Assembly: GCF_910589235.1 (NCBI RefSeq)
Contig: NC_060977.1
Coordinates: forward strand, 339,001-403,000
Length of the DNA stretch: 64,000 bases
DNA from: Vespa crabro
Lineage: Eukaryota > Arthropoda > Insecta > Hymenoptera > Vespidae
Direction: 5' to 3'
The notes below the pieces were generated by a model, which saw only the letters and a list, made by a program, of their open reading frames with translations, made no database searches and was not told where the DNA came from. This document shows, piece after piece, positions 13,635 through 25,508 of this stretch. Position numbers and translations under genes: made by a program. Numbering within the stretch: position 1 is the stretch's first letter; each line of letters opens with the position of its first letter.

Positions 13635-13807
13635 TTAATAACCAAATTATAGATAAGAACGATAATTACAATAATCATAATAACGATAATAATAATAGCA
13701 ATAATAATGATATTAACGAAAAATATAATAATAGAATTTACAATAATAACAATAATATTGATAATAACGATAACAACGATAATAACAATAGTAATAATAA
13801 CGATAAT

Positions 13808-13840
13808 AACGATAATATCGATAATAATAATAACAATATT
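13808..13840 (+). repeat. 33-bp unit inside simple-sequence array
   Basis: Exact-form copy of the 33-bp unit, starting AACGATAATATCGAT and ending AACAATATT. Confidence 0.75.
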
Positions 13841-13888
13841 GATGATAATAATAATAATAATAATAACGATAATAAAGATAATAACGAC

Positions 13889-13926
<38 letters not shown>

Positions 13927-13979
13927 CGATAATGACGATAATGTCGGTAATATTAATAACAATACTTACTATAATATCG

Positions 13980-14010
<31 letters not shown>

Positions 14011-14932
14011 TAATAAGGATCATTACGATAATAGCGATAATAATATTAACGATAATAATGATAATAATAATATAGTTAGTAACAATAATAATGATAATGA
14101 TGATCATAATAATAATAATAACAATAATAACGATTATATCAATAATAACGATAATAACGATGAAAATAATTAAATTAATAATGGTAACTACGTAAATAAC
14201 TAAAATAATAATAGCCATAATTACGATAAAACCGATAATAATGATATTAATAGTAATAAAAACAATAAACAAAATAATGATAATAATAATAACGGCAATG
14301 ACGATAATAATAATGATAATAATAACAATCATAACGATAATTACGATAATAAAGATAATATTAACGATAATAACGATAATAGCAAGAATAATAATTACGA
14401 TAATAACAATAATAATAATAATAATGATAAAAACGATATTAACAATAATAACGATAATGATAATAATAATTATAACGAGAATAACGATAATAATGATAAT
14501 AACGATAATATTAATAATAATAATAAAGATAACATCAATATTAACGATAAGAGCGAATATAATAATAACATTAATAACTGTAGAATCGATAATAATTCTA
14601 AAATCGATAATAATAATAATAATAAAAAAAATAATAAAAATAATAACGATAATAATAGTATCAATAGTAACAATATTAACAATAAAAATGATAATAACGA
14701 TAATAACAGTAATAATAGTAGTAATAATGACAATAATAAAAATAATATAGATAATAACATTATTAACGATATAATAATAACGATAATAATTATAATATCG
14801 TTAATAATAATAACACTATTAACGATAATATCGATAATAATAATAATAATCATAATAACAATATTAATGATAATAACGATAATAACGATAATAGTAATAA
14901 TAATAATATTAATATTAAAGATAATATCAATG

Positions 14933-14934
<2 letters not shown>

Positions 14935-14979
<45 letters not shown>
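14935..14979 (+). repeat. Perfect (AAT)15 microsatellite
   Basis: Fifteen uninterrupted AAT units, followed after one GAT by about five more. Confidence 0.93.
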
Positions 14980-14981
<2 letters not shown>

Positions 14982-16870
14982 TAATAATAATAATAATAAC
15001 GATAATGACGATAAAAAAGATAAAAAGACAATATTAATAATATTAATAAAGACAATATCTATATTAAAGATAATACCGATAATAGTAATAACAATAATAA
15101 CGGTAATAACGATAATAACGATAATAATAATAGTAATAATAACAATAATAACAATTTTAATAACAATAATAACGATTTTAACGTCATTAACAATAACAGT
15201 ATAATAACTATAAACGTTAATATCTATTATATTACAAACAATATTTACGATAATAACGATAATAATAATAATATTATTATTATAATATCTCTATTAAAGA
15301 TAATAATGATAAAAATAATTACGATAATAACGACAATAGTAGTAATAATACTAACGATATTAACGATAACATCGATAATAATTAGAATAATAAAGATAAT
15401 AACGTTTTTAACGATAATAACGATAATAATAACTACACTAACGATAACAGCGATAATTTCGATAATAAAAATAATAATAACGATTAAATCGATTATAACT
15501 ATAATAATAATAATAATAATAATATTAATAATAATAGAAATAATAACGGTAATAAAGATAATGAAGATAGTAACAGTAGTAATAATAACACTTATAACAA
15601 TAATAACGATATTAATAATAATAATAATAAAGATAATAAAGATATTAATGATAAAAACGGTAATTATAAAATAATTATAACGATAAGAAAGATGAAAACG
15701 ATAATAATAACAACGATAATAAGGACAATAGCAATAATAATAATAACGATAAAATCGATATTTACTATAATAATAGTACTAATAATATATTTTATAACGA
15801 TTTTAACGATAATAACGATAATAACGATTTTAAAGATTATAATATGAACAATAATAACGATTATAACCATAATGACGATAATAATAATAATAGTAATAAC
15901 AGTAATAATGATAATAACGATAATAACGAATATAGCAGAATAATAACAATAATGATATCAATAATAACCATAATAACGTTAATAACGATAATAGTAGTAA
16001 TAATAACAACAATAATAACGATAATAACGATAATAACGATAGTAATGTTAATAATAATAACATTAATAACTATAATAATGATAATAATGATAATAACAAT
16101 GATAATTATAATAGTAAAAATATTAATTACAATAAAACGATACTAACGATACTATCTATAATAACGATAATAGTAACGATAATAACGATAGTAACGATAA
16201 TAATAAAATTAATATTAACGGAAATAACGTAATAAACAATAATAACGATAAAAAAATAACAATTATAACAATATTAACAGTAAAAACGATAATAACATTA
16301 TTTATAATATCGATTATAATATTAATTATAATATTAATATTAAATCGATTATAATAATTGTAATAATAATAACAATAATATCGATAATAACAATAATAAT
16401 AATAATAATAATAACAATAATAACGATAATAAGGATAATAAAGATAATAGCGATTATAATAGTAATAATAATATTAATAATAATGATATTAACGATAATA
16501 TTAATAACAATAATAACGATAATATATATTATAACGACAGTAATATTGAAATCAATAGCAATAATTACGATAATAACGATAATAATAACAATAATATCAA
16601 TAATAACGATTTTAACGATATTAACGTTAAGAATAATAACGATGATAACGATAATAAGGTTAGTAATAAGAACAAAAATAGCGATAATATCTATAATAAC
16701 GATAATAATAATAATAATAATAATAATACCAATTTAGCGATAATAACGGTAATAGCTTAAATAACGATGATGCAAATAACAATAATAATAGTAATAACAA
16801 TAATAACGAAAATAACGATATTAATTATATTAATAATAATAATTATATCATTATAAACGATTTTTATTTG

Positions 16871-17149
16871 ATTGTCTGAGAATGCCTAACTTTTTGCACT
16901 GACCCAGGGACCCTAGAGGAACCCTTTACCATTTGGAGGCCCTGGTACAATGTACCTGGAATGTTGGGCTTACCGTTGGAATAACCACTACCGACTAAGC
17001 TCATATCCATCCTAGTGGCATAATTCAACCATCCCGGCAACGTCATGTGACTTTACTTCGGGATGGCGCCACTACATCATGTCCAATTAATTGGACTCCC
17101 TCAATTCGGCTCTACGTGGCAGGAACTTGGAGCAACGTTGGTGGCACGT
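16871..17149 (-). other. 3' UTR of R1 copy 2
   Basis: Homologous to the copy 1 3' UTR, with the same terminal region and small differences throughout. It lies beyond the ORF2 stop TAG at 17152-17150. Confidence 0.8.
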
Positions 17150-18112
17150 CTATAGGCCGCCCATATCCTTCTTCTTTTTACGTATGATTGCCCTCACGTA
17201 GCAGGCAACCTTGTTCCACTCCTTCTGCCCTTGCAGCATTTTCTACACAATGTTTTCCGGCGAGATGTCTCCAAGCTCCTGCTCCGAGGCAAATCGTTCG
17301 GCGCTCCAACGTGCACATATGAAGAACATGTGGCGGGCGTCGTCGACGGTTGAGTTGCCATAGGGGCAGTCGCCATAGGGGCAGTTGCCATCTGCTACTT
17401 TCATTATCTTTGCAAGGTAGGAGCGGAACAGGCCATGCCCTGTCAGGAATTGGGTGAGGTAGAGATCTACCTCTCCCGCCTCCCGGTTTGTCCAGTTCTC
17501 TAGTCGACTGATGAGTCGGCAGTCCATCTGCCCCTAGTTTCCTGCTCCCATCTGCTTTGCCAGATTTCGATGCTGGTAGACCTGGCGAGCATTGATGCAT
17601 CCTCCATACACAAAACGGACCTCTGCTGATGGACGAATTGTCTCTCCTGGGCTAGCAGATCTATCGGGATTACCACCGCGACCCCTAGCACCGCGAGCTC
17701 AGAGACAATGCTGTTGGAGCACACGATTCGGAGAGCGCCACTCCTTTGTACTGCAGCTATGCGCTTGCGATATTTCTCCTTTCGCAGCGCCTCGGCCCAT
17801 ATTTCTGCGCAATACAGCATCACTGCTTCGGCGGCACGCATGAGTAATCGCCTAATGCACGGCCGGGGAACATTGACATTGGCCATGAGTGTGCCGAGCG
17901 TGGATACTACTTTTGCCGTCAGCTATCCTCAGTATATGCTCTCCGTAAGTGAGTTTGTAATCGAGCATTATTCCTAGGTACCTGACAGACGGCTTAGTCT
18001 GGGCCGTCGCGTCTCCTACGATAAAGCTGCGCAAGGTGTTGTTGCGCTTCTTCGTTAGTAGCACGATCTCAGTTTTCTGGGCTGCTAAGAATAGCCCGTG
18101 ATCTTCCATCAA
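17150..18112 (-). pseudogene. R1 copy 2 ORF2, thumb and C-terminal domain
   Basis: Three frames are stitched together. The first is 18112-17852 (MEDHGLFLAAQKTEIVLLTK, KPSVRYLGIMLDYKLTYGEH). The second is 17886-17500 (NVPRPCIRRLLMRAAEAVM, CAEIWAEALRKEKYRKRIAA, VVIPIDLLAQERQFVHQQR). The third is 17527-17243 (VDLYLTQFLTGHGLFRSYL, then the Cys/His region and GDISPENIV). The true end is the frame reading KMLQGQKEWNKVACYV then a lysine run and MGGL before TAG at 17152-17150. A 15-bp in-frame tandem duplication (17357-17370 and 17372-17385) doubles CPYG within the Cys/His motif. Confidence 0.85.
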
Positions 18113-18950
18113 GGAGATGACTGCGCATGATCTGGTTGAGCAGAAGTTGTGCCCGCTCCGTGTATCTTGCAGTTATGACAACTGCAATGTCGTCTGCGTG
18201 CCCAACAAAAAAAGTACCATTAGGGACTGCCATACGTAGGATACCGTCATAGAATATATTCCAGTTATCCGGTCCTAGTATGGAGCCCTGAACTGCTCCC
18301 GATGTCAATTCCAAGCTTCTTGGACCATCGCCAGTATTGTATTCTAGGAAGCGCTCGTTCAGGTAATCCCCGAGTATTCGGAGTAGGTACCTCGGAACTC
18401 TGAACTTACGTTCGAGCGCTTCCATTGCCAAGTCCCACCTAACGGAGTTGAGGGCATTTCTCACGTCTAAGGTGGCCAGCAGACACAACGGGCGGGAATG
18501 GTGATTCCCGCGCACCGTCATTTTAGCGGCCGTAACAACCTCCTGAATTGCGGGGATGGTGGAGCGGCCGGATCAAAATCCATACTGGCAGGCAGCAAGA
18601 TCCCCCGCTGCCCTCAAGGCTGCGTGCAGCCGTGGCATAAGCAGCTTCTCCAGGAACTTGCCAGCCGTAACGAGCATACAGATAAGCCTGTATGACGAAG
18701 CTGCATCTGCTGTATCCTTGCCATTGTTGATGAGCACAAGCTTCGCTTTCTTCCACGGGGCGGGGAAGATGAACTCCCTGAGGCATATGTTGTACATGTT
18801 CAGCAAGAGCTCAGGGTGACTCTGCGCGACGGCTTTAATTAATTCTGTTGGAAATTCGTAAGGGCCTGGAGCTTTCTTCTACCGCATAGATGACGCGGCC
18901 CTGATTAGCTCTTCTTCCGTTAGTTGTGTCGCCTCGGTTATGCCAGGCGA
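18069..18950 (-). pseudogene. R1 copy 2 ORF2, reverse transcriptase domain
   Basis: Fingers (18806-18573: MYNICLREFIFPAPWKKAK, SYRLICMLVTAGKFLEKLL) and palm (18521-18069) share one frame, broken by a TGA after CQYGF. Motif A is LATLDVRNALNSVRWD (Leu for the usual Phe). Motif B is TSGAVQGSILGP. Motif C reads FVGHADD at 18200-18189, with His replacing the Tyr of YADD, although the two aspartates remain. The frame shifts near 18100 before the thumb. The upstream endonuclease is absent from this fragment. Confidence 0.88.
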
Positions 18951-21900
18951 TTATTAAAGATTATAACGATAATAATAATAATAATATTAACGATAATATC
19001 GATGTTAACGATAATAACGATAATAATAATAATAACAACAATAATAAGGTTAATAATCATAATAAGAATAATATTTATTACGATAATTACGATAATAACG
19101 ATAATAATAATAATATAAAAAACGATAATAACGATAATAACGATAACAATAATAACGACAATAACGATAATAACGATTATAAGTATAGTGATAGTAACAA
19201 TAATAACGATAATATCATTAACAATGATAAGAATAATAATAATTAAATAATAGTTATGCTTATAATGTTTATAACGATTGTAATGATAGTAATAATAAGA
19301 AAATTAAGGTTAACAAGGATATTAATAGTAATAATAATAACAATAATAACAATAATAACAATAATAACTTTAATAATAATAACGATAATAACTTTAAAAA
19401 TAATAATTATTATAATGATAATAAGGATAATAACGATTTCAATTGTTAAGATAATATTGATAATAACAATAACAATAATAACGATAATAACGATAATATT
19501 AATAATAATATTGACGATGATAACGATAATAACGATAATAGTAATAATAGTAATAACGATAATAAGGATAATAACGATAATAACAATAATAACAATAATT
19601 ATAATATTAACGATTATAATGATAATGACGATAATAATAAAAATTATAACTATAATAACGAAAAGAAATAAGAACGGTCATAACGATAATAATAATAACT
19701 ATAATAACAATAATAACGATATTAATAATAATTATAAAGACGACAAAAACCATAATAACGATAATAACGACTATATCGATAATAACGAAATATAGGACAA
19801 TAACGATAACAATAATATTAATAAGAACAGCAATAACTGAACTAACGGTAACAATAATAATAATTATATCGATAATAACGATACTAAGAGATAATAAAGT
19901 TAATAATAATAAAATAAATAATAATAATTACGACAATAAAGATAATAATAATTACAATAATGAGGATAATAGCGACAATATTAATAATTATAATAACAAA
20001 ACAAACAATAAAAGAAATAATAACGAAATTATTAGTAACAATAATAGCGGTAATAACGATAAAGACGAAAATAATTATATTACTAATAAAAATAATTACG
20101 ATTATAACGATTTTAATAATATTAATAATAACGTCAATAACTATAATGACACTAAAGAAAATAATAATAATTTTGATAATAATGATAACATATTATAATA
20201 TATATCAGAGACATAATAACAATAAGGATAACAATGTTAATAACGATAATAACGATAATAATAGTTATAATGTCGATAATGACGATAATAATTATAATAG
20301 TAATATTGATAATAACAACAATAAGGATATTAACGATAACAATAATAAAAATATTAACGATAATTACGATAATAAAAATTATAATGCTAATAATAACAAA
20401 TTAATAACGATAATTACAATAATAACGATAATAACAATATTAATAGAAGCGATAATAGCGATTAAAACTATAATAATAATAATAATAATATCGATAATAA
20501 CGATAATAGCGAAAAAAATAATAATAATAATAGCAATAATAATGATAATAACGATAATAACGATAATAACGATAATATTAAAATTACGATAATAACGCTA
20601 TTAAATATAGTAACGATAATAATAATAATAATTATAACAATAAAGACAATTATATCGATAATAATAATAATAACAGTAATGACGAAAATAATTATAATAA
20701 CGATAATAATAACGATAATATCGATAATAACGATAGTAGCGATAATATCGATAATAATAATAGCAATAATATCGATAATAACGCTAATAACGATAATAAC
20801 ATTAATAACGATAATAATAATGATATTAATGATGATAATAACGATAATAACGACAATAATAACATAATTAATAGCGATGATATTGATAATAACGATAATA
20901 ATAATAATTATAATAACGATTTCAACGATAATAACGATAATAACGAGAATAATGACTATAAATATAAAAATTGATAACAATCAATAAATAATATCGAAAA
21001 TAAAAATACATATAATAACGAATATAACGATAATAACGGTAACAATAATAATAAAAATATCGATAATAACGACAATAGAAGATAGAAAAGATAATAATAA
21101 TAACAATAATAATGATAATGATAATAATAACGACAATAGTAATATTAATAATAACAATTACAAGGATAGTAATAAATATAATAATTACAATGAACATATA
21201 AATAACAGTAAAAACGGAAAGAATGTTAATAATAATAACCATAATAACATTAATATCGATTTCAATTATAATAATGGTAATAATAATAATAATATTAACT
21301 GAAATAACAATATTAACGGCTATAATAATATTAATATTAACAATAATAACGATAATAACGATAAAAATAATAATAGTAACGATAACAACGACAATCACGA
21401 TAATAATAATAAAAATAATAACGATAATAAGGATAATAACTGACGTAATAATAATTATAATATCGATAATAACGATAATAACGTTAAAAATAATAATAAT
21501 AACGATAACAACTACAATTACGAAAATAATAATAAAAATAATAATAATAATAACAATAACAACAAAATGACAATATTAATAATAACAATAATTACGATAA
21601 TAACGATAATTATGATAACAAAATAACAATAATAATGATAATAACGCATATATCGATAAAAATTATGACGATAAAAACGATGATGTAGATATTAATATTA
21701 ACATTAATATCGACAATAACAATAATAACGATAATAACGGTAATAATAATAATAATAATTACAATAATGACAATAATAATAATAACAATAACAAAAATAA
21801 TTACGATAATAATAATAGTAAAGGCAACAAAATAACAATAATAACGATAATATCGGTAATAACGATAACAATAATAATAATAATAACTTCGATATCGATA

Positions 21901-22453
21901 ATAATAATAACAATAATAACGATTATAACGATAACAATAATAACGATAATAATAATATCGATAATAATAATAATAATAACGATAATATTAATAATAGTAA
22001 TAACGATAATGACGATAATAACAATAACAATAATAATAATAACAATAATAACGGAAATAACGATAATAATAGTAATTATAATAACGAAAATTACGATAAT
22101 AACGATCATAACGATAATAATGATAGTAATAATAGCGATAATACGAATAATAACGATAATAACTAATACAATAATATTAATAATAACGATAGTACCGACA
22201 ATGACGATAATAATAGCAATAATAATAAAATTATTAACGATAATTACGATAATATCGATAAAAATATTATTAATAATTACGATAATAACGATAATAACTG
22301 CAATAATAATTATAATAATTCGATAAGGAAGATAATAAGATATAATGAAGACATTAATAATATCTATAATAACAATAATAGCGATAATAATGATACTGAC
22401 GATAATTATATTTATAATATCAATATTAACGGTAATAGCGATAATAATTATTA
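18951..22453. repeat. AT-rich simple-sequence array, block 3, between R1 copies 2 and 3
   Basis: Same dialect and same A-rich plus strand as blocks 1 and 2. It lies between two R1 fragments that are consecutive in element coordinates, so it may have inserted into, or expanded inside, one element. No gene, RNA gene or other repeat family is visible. Confidence 0.93.
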
Positions 22454-22578
22454 CGTCGTTGACTGGCCATGATTGCCCACTTCAAAGCTTTTTTGGCCGC
22501 TAGATACTCTACAGCAAAGGGAGCAGCGTCGAGTTCGCGTCTCTTCGCTCGTTGTGCCAAACGGCGAATCCTTAAGCA
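22454..22578 (-). pseudogene. R1 copy 3 ORF2, truncated linker
   Basis: Homologous to the copy 1 linker that follows the endonuclease, with words such as GTTGTGCCAAACGGCGA and TTCAAAGCTTTTTTGGCCGC on the plus strand. It is out of frame with the endonuclease after a TAG at about 22579. It stops at the simple-sequence array. Confidence 0.75.
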
Positions 22579-23472
22579 CTACATACGAAGATCTGCGATC
22601 TCGTTCGTCCACCAGTATGCAGGACGCCTCTGCCGTTTCTTGGTCTTCTTTGGCATCGCTATCGCGCAAGCCATTTGGATGAGCTGCATAATTGCTGCAG
22701 TAATCATCCTGGCAAGTATTGGTGGCGATAGACACACGGAAGCAATTTGAAGGGATCTCCATACTTCTTCTATGGCCGATGACAGCCTCTCTCTATCCAT
22801 TCTAGCAATGTTCCACCGGTGAAGTGTTTCTGCACTTGTCACGGCTGGTCTCCGAAGGTGAACATCGAATAGAATGTACTGATGGTCTCTCCCGGTATAA
22901 TCCTCAATTATACGCCAGCCTGCGACTCTTGGCACAAGTTTTTCGTTGGCTAGAGAGTCGTCCGGGATCGCCTCTTTGTAGCCAGGATTACGGAAGGATG
23001 GTGTCGAGCCTGTGCTGAGTATTGATAACTCTATTTTCGACGTCAACTTCATGATACGTCTTCCTCTGGAGTACGGCCTGGCCTCCCACCATTCGAGAGC
23101 TTTGGCATTGAGGTTTCTAGCCACAATGAGTTCCCCTTGCATTTCCGGCAGCGCGTCTTCCAGATCGTCCAGTTTGGTCTGGAAGTCGTCTATCCGGCCG
23201 TTCGGGGTGAGATATACACTGACATAAGTCGTCGAGTTGTGTCTCACCCGAATGTATCCGTATCCGGATCCTTGAGCCGACACATGTACTTGTCGGGGAT
23301 CTGGGATCCAGATGGCCGCGGTACCCAATTCGTTTGCGTACCATCCTAATCCTGCTCTGTCCTTGTCCTGTTCGCTGATTAAAAAGATATCAGCTTGTTT
23401 CTCAGAGCAGAGCTGGGTTAGAAGATATTGCGCCGTCATGCTCCTATTGAGATTACCCTGAAGTACTCTCAT
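22579..23472 (-). pseudogene. R1 copy 3 ORF2, AP-type endonuclease domain (open, 297 codons)
   Basis: The best-preserved endonuclease in the window: one uninterrupted frame from ATG at 23472. It carries QGNLNR (Asn7), FLISEQ (Glu34), YIRVRHNSTTYVSVYL, LNAKALEWW (about 121-129), AIPDDSLANEKL and GRDHQYILFDV (Asp196-His197). This is the exonuclease/endonuclease/phosphatase fold of R1-type ORF2, which nicks target DNA to prime reverse transcription. Residue 120 is Asn where copy 1 and the family have Asp in the [GE]D[LF]NA motif, so catalysis is probably impaired. The frame ends at a TAG just after WWTNEIADLRM, and the RT is absent, so the gene is a truncated remnant. The start is supported by the overlap with the ORF1 stop. 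Confidence 0.85.
23469..23472 (-). promoter_or_regulatory. ATGA overlap of ORF1 stop and ORF2 start
   Basis: On the minus strand the bases ATGA at 23472-23469 contain the ORF2 ATG and the ORF1 TGA in different frames. Stop-start overlaps of this kind are known in R1-clade elements such as SART1, where ORF2 is made by termination-reinitiation. Copy 1 has GTGA at the matching place. Confidence 0.75.
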
Positions 23473-23801
23473 CCTGTTTTCCTCTTGTTGGCTGTTGCAT
23501 GGGCCTCCTGGAAAGCTTTGCAGGCTCTTGAACCCGTCAGGTGCTTCTTAAGTTCATCAACGCTATTGGAGCGCAAATAGCAAGTAGGCTCGCTGACTTT
23601 GCAGTCTTTGATCTTGTGCTCCACGTGGCTTTCCTCATATCTTACCCTTTCTGGCACTATAGACGCACCGCAGGCCAGGTCGCCAACCTGTGGTGCTCTT
23701 CCTGATGCAATATACAGAGCTGGGGCCAGGTTGCCTACCCCAATTTCCTGGCAGTTGCTGGATGACGACTGCGGGTGACCTGTCCTAACACCATCTGACA
23801 C
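23469..23801 (-). pseudogene. R1 copy 3 ORF1 remnant with internal deletion
   Basis: An open frame of 110 codons from ATG at 23801. Residues from about 33 to 60 (ASGRAPQVGDLACGASIVPE, RVRYEE) match the N-terminal ORF1 region of copy 1 at 9758-9670. The next residues (HKIKDCKVSEPTC, NSVDELKKHLTGSRACKAF) match the second zinc knuckle and C-terminus of copy 1. The 1.1 kb between them in copy 1, including the basic region, RTRTG motif and first knuckle, is gone. Remarkably the join keeps the frame. The end overlaps ORF2. The encoded product would lack most of the RNA-binding part and is unlikely to work. The N-terminal start is a plausible choice, since the region upstream looks non-coding. Confidence 0.75.
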
Positions 23802-24088
23802 CGCCGTAAAGTGTGTGTCCCTCCAACGCTCGCATTAAACTTTTTCTGTACTTTCCTTCATAATTAATATAAATATTGGGAGGCAAGCTCTCCAATGGAA
23901 AAGAAAGGAACGGAAGGAAGCTTGAGAGTGAGAGAACGAATGAAAAATAATATGAAAGACGATCAAAGGTAGGAAAAGCTGTAAAAGAACACTCACTCGC
24001 CATTCACACAGACCCTTTTATTCGCCTCCTACGACAAGCAGGGAGTACTGTAGGAGTATTAAACTTCCCCACACGCACAGGGTGTAAT
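23802..24088 (-). other. Putative 5' UTR of the R1 element (copy 3)
   Basis: About 290 bp of non-repetitive sequence upstream of the ORF1 ATG, bounded by simple-sequence array at 24088. On the minus strand it begins CACCCTGTGCGTGTGG and includes CTGCTTGTCGTAGGAGG. I recall similar CTTGTCGTAAGAGGCGA-like words near the 5' ends of insect non-LTR elements, but I cannot check this here. No open frame of note. If correct, this is the true 5' end of the family, and an internal RNA polymerase II promoter would be expected inside it. Confidence 0.55.
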
Positions 24089-24212
24089 AATAACTTTAAT
24101 AACGATACTAATAATAATAATAATAACGATAATAACGATATTAACGATAAGAACGATAATAATAATAACAATAATGACGATAATAATATTAATAATAATG
24201 ATAATAACAATG

Positions 24213-24214
<2 letters not shown>

Positions 24215-24259
<45 letters not shown>
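24215..24259 (+). repeat. Perfect (AAT)15 microsatellite
   Basis: Fifteen uninterrupted AAT units close to the 5' end of R1 copy 3. Confidence 0.93.
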
Positions 24260-24264
<5 letters not shown>

Positions 24265-25475
24265 TAATAACGTCAATAAAGATAATAACGATAATAATCA
24301 TAACGATAATAACGGAAGTAGTACTACTAATAATAACAATAAGAACGATAATAATAATAATTATAATAACAATAATAGGATAAAAATGATAATAACGATT
24401 ATGAAAATATAAATAAAATCGAAAATAACGATAATAACGATAATAATAATAATAATAATATCGAAAATAAGGATAATAACGAAGCTAACGATAATAATAA
24501 TAACAATAATAACGATAATAATAATAATAATAATTACGACAATAACGATAATATCGATAAAAATAATAAAAGAAAAAACAATAATAACGATTATAATAAT
24601 GAGAATATAAACGATAATAACGATAATCATGATAATAATAATAACTATAATAAAGATAATAACGATTACAACGATTTTAATAATAACGATAATAACGATA
24701 ATAACGATAATGACAATGAAAAAAATAACGATAGTAACCATAATAAAGATAATAATAACAATATTAACGATAATAACGACAATAGTAATACTAATAATAA
24801 TAATAATAAGGATAATTAGTATAATAACTATAATAATAGTGGTAATGTTAACAATAATAACAATAATAACGATTTTAACGATAATAATTATAATAATAAT
24901 AAAGATAATAACGATATTAACGATAATAACGATAATAGCGATCATAACAATAATGACGATACTATCGATAATAATAATAATAATATTAACAATTATAATA
25001 ATAATAATAATAACGATAATAACATTAATAATAATAACACTATTAACAATAATAACGTTAATAATTTTAATAACGATAACAATTATCATAATAATAGCAA
25101 TAATAACGAAAATAACGATATTAAAAATAACAATAATAACGATAATAAAAATAATAACGATAATACCGACAATAATATAAAAATTAATGACGCTAGTAAC
25201 GATAATAAAGATAATAATATTATTAATAATAACGGTAATAACGATTATAACGGTAATAATAATAATAATAACAATGTTGATAATAACGATAAAAACGATA
25301 ATAACGATTATAATACTAATAATACTAATAATTATAACGTTAATTACGATAATACGGAAAATAATTACAGTAATGATAACAATAATAACAATAATAACGA
25401 TAATAATGATATCAATAATAACGATAATAACGACAATAATTATAAATATAATATCGATAATAATAATAACATTTT

Positions 25476-25508
25476 AACTATAATATCGATAATAATAATA
25501 ACAATATT
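25476..25508 (+). repeat. 33-bp unit inside simple-sequence array
   Basis: Copy of the 33-bp unit starting AACTATAATATCGAT and ending AACAATATT. Confidence 0.7.

Larger units (their letters stand above)
9761..16860. repeat. AT-rich simple-sequence array, block 2
   Basis: This is the same AAT/AAC/GAT dialect as block 1, A-rich on the plus strand, 7.1 kb long. The 33-bp unit recurs at 11374-11406 and 13808-13840, and a slightly altered copy lies at about 10209-10241. Pure AAT tracts occur, for example at 14935-14979. Around 15040-15300 and 16260-16350 the array has somewhat more ATT and TAT words, but no different element. No gene or RNA gene is visible. It ends at the 3' tail of R1 copy 2. 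Confidence 0.95.
16861..18950 (-). mobile_element. R1-clade retrotransposon, copy 2 (3' half)
   Basis: This corresponds to copy 1 positions from about 5135 to 7195: the RT, C-terminal domain and 3' UTR, but no endonuclease and no ORF1. The 3' end has a T-rich plus-strand start (TTTTTATTTG) next to ACGA of the array. The other end breaks at GGCGA, where homology to copy 1 stops and array begins. Copy 3 begins only about 180 bp further along in element coordinates, so copies 2 and 3 may be two halves of one insertion. Several frameshifts make it a pseudogene. Confidence 0.9.
22454..24088 (-). mobile_element. R1-clade retrotransposon, copy 3 (5' half, with internal ORF1 deletion)
   Basis: Read on the minus strand: a putative 5' UTR (24088-23802), a shortened ORF1 (23801-23469), the ORF2 endonuclease (23472-22579) and part of the linker to 22454. 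Homology to copy 1 stops at CGTCGTTGACTGG, equivalent to copy 1 position about 7377. RT and 3' UTR are missing here, and the complementary part lies 3.5 kb away as copy 2. ORF1 has lost roughly 1 kb between its N-terminal region and its last zinc knuckle. This copy keeps the ATG of ORF2 and the ORF1/ORF2 overlap. Confidence 0.88.
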
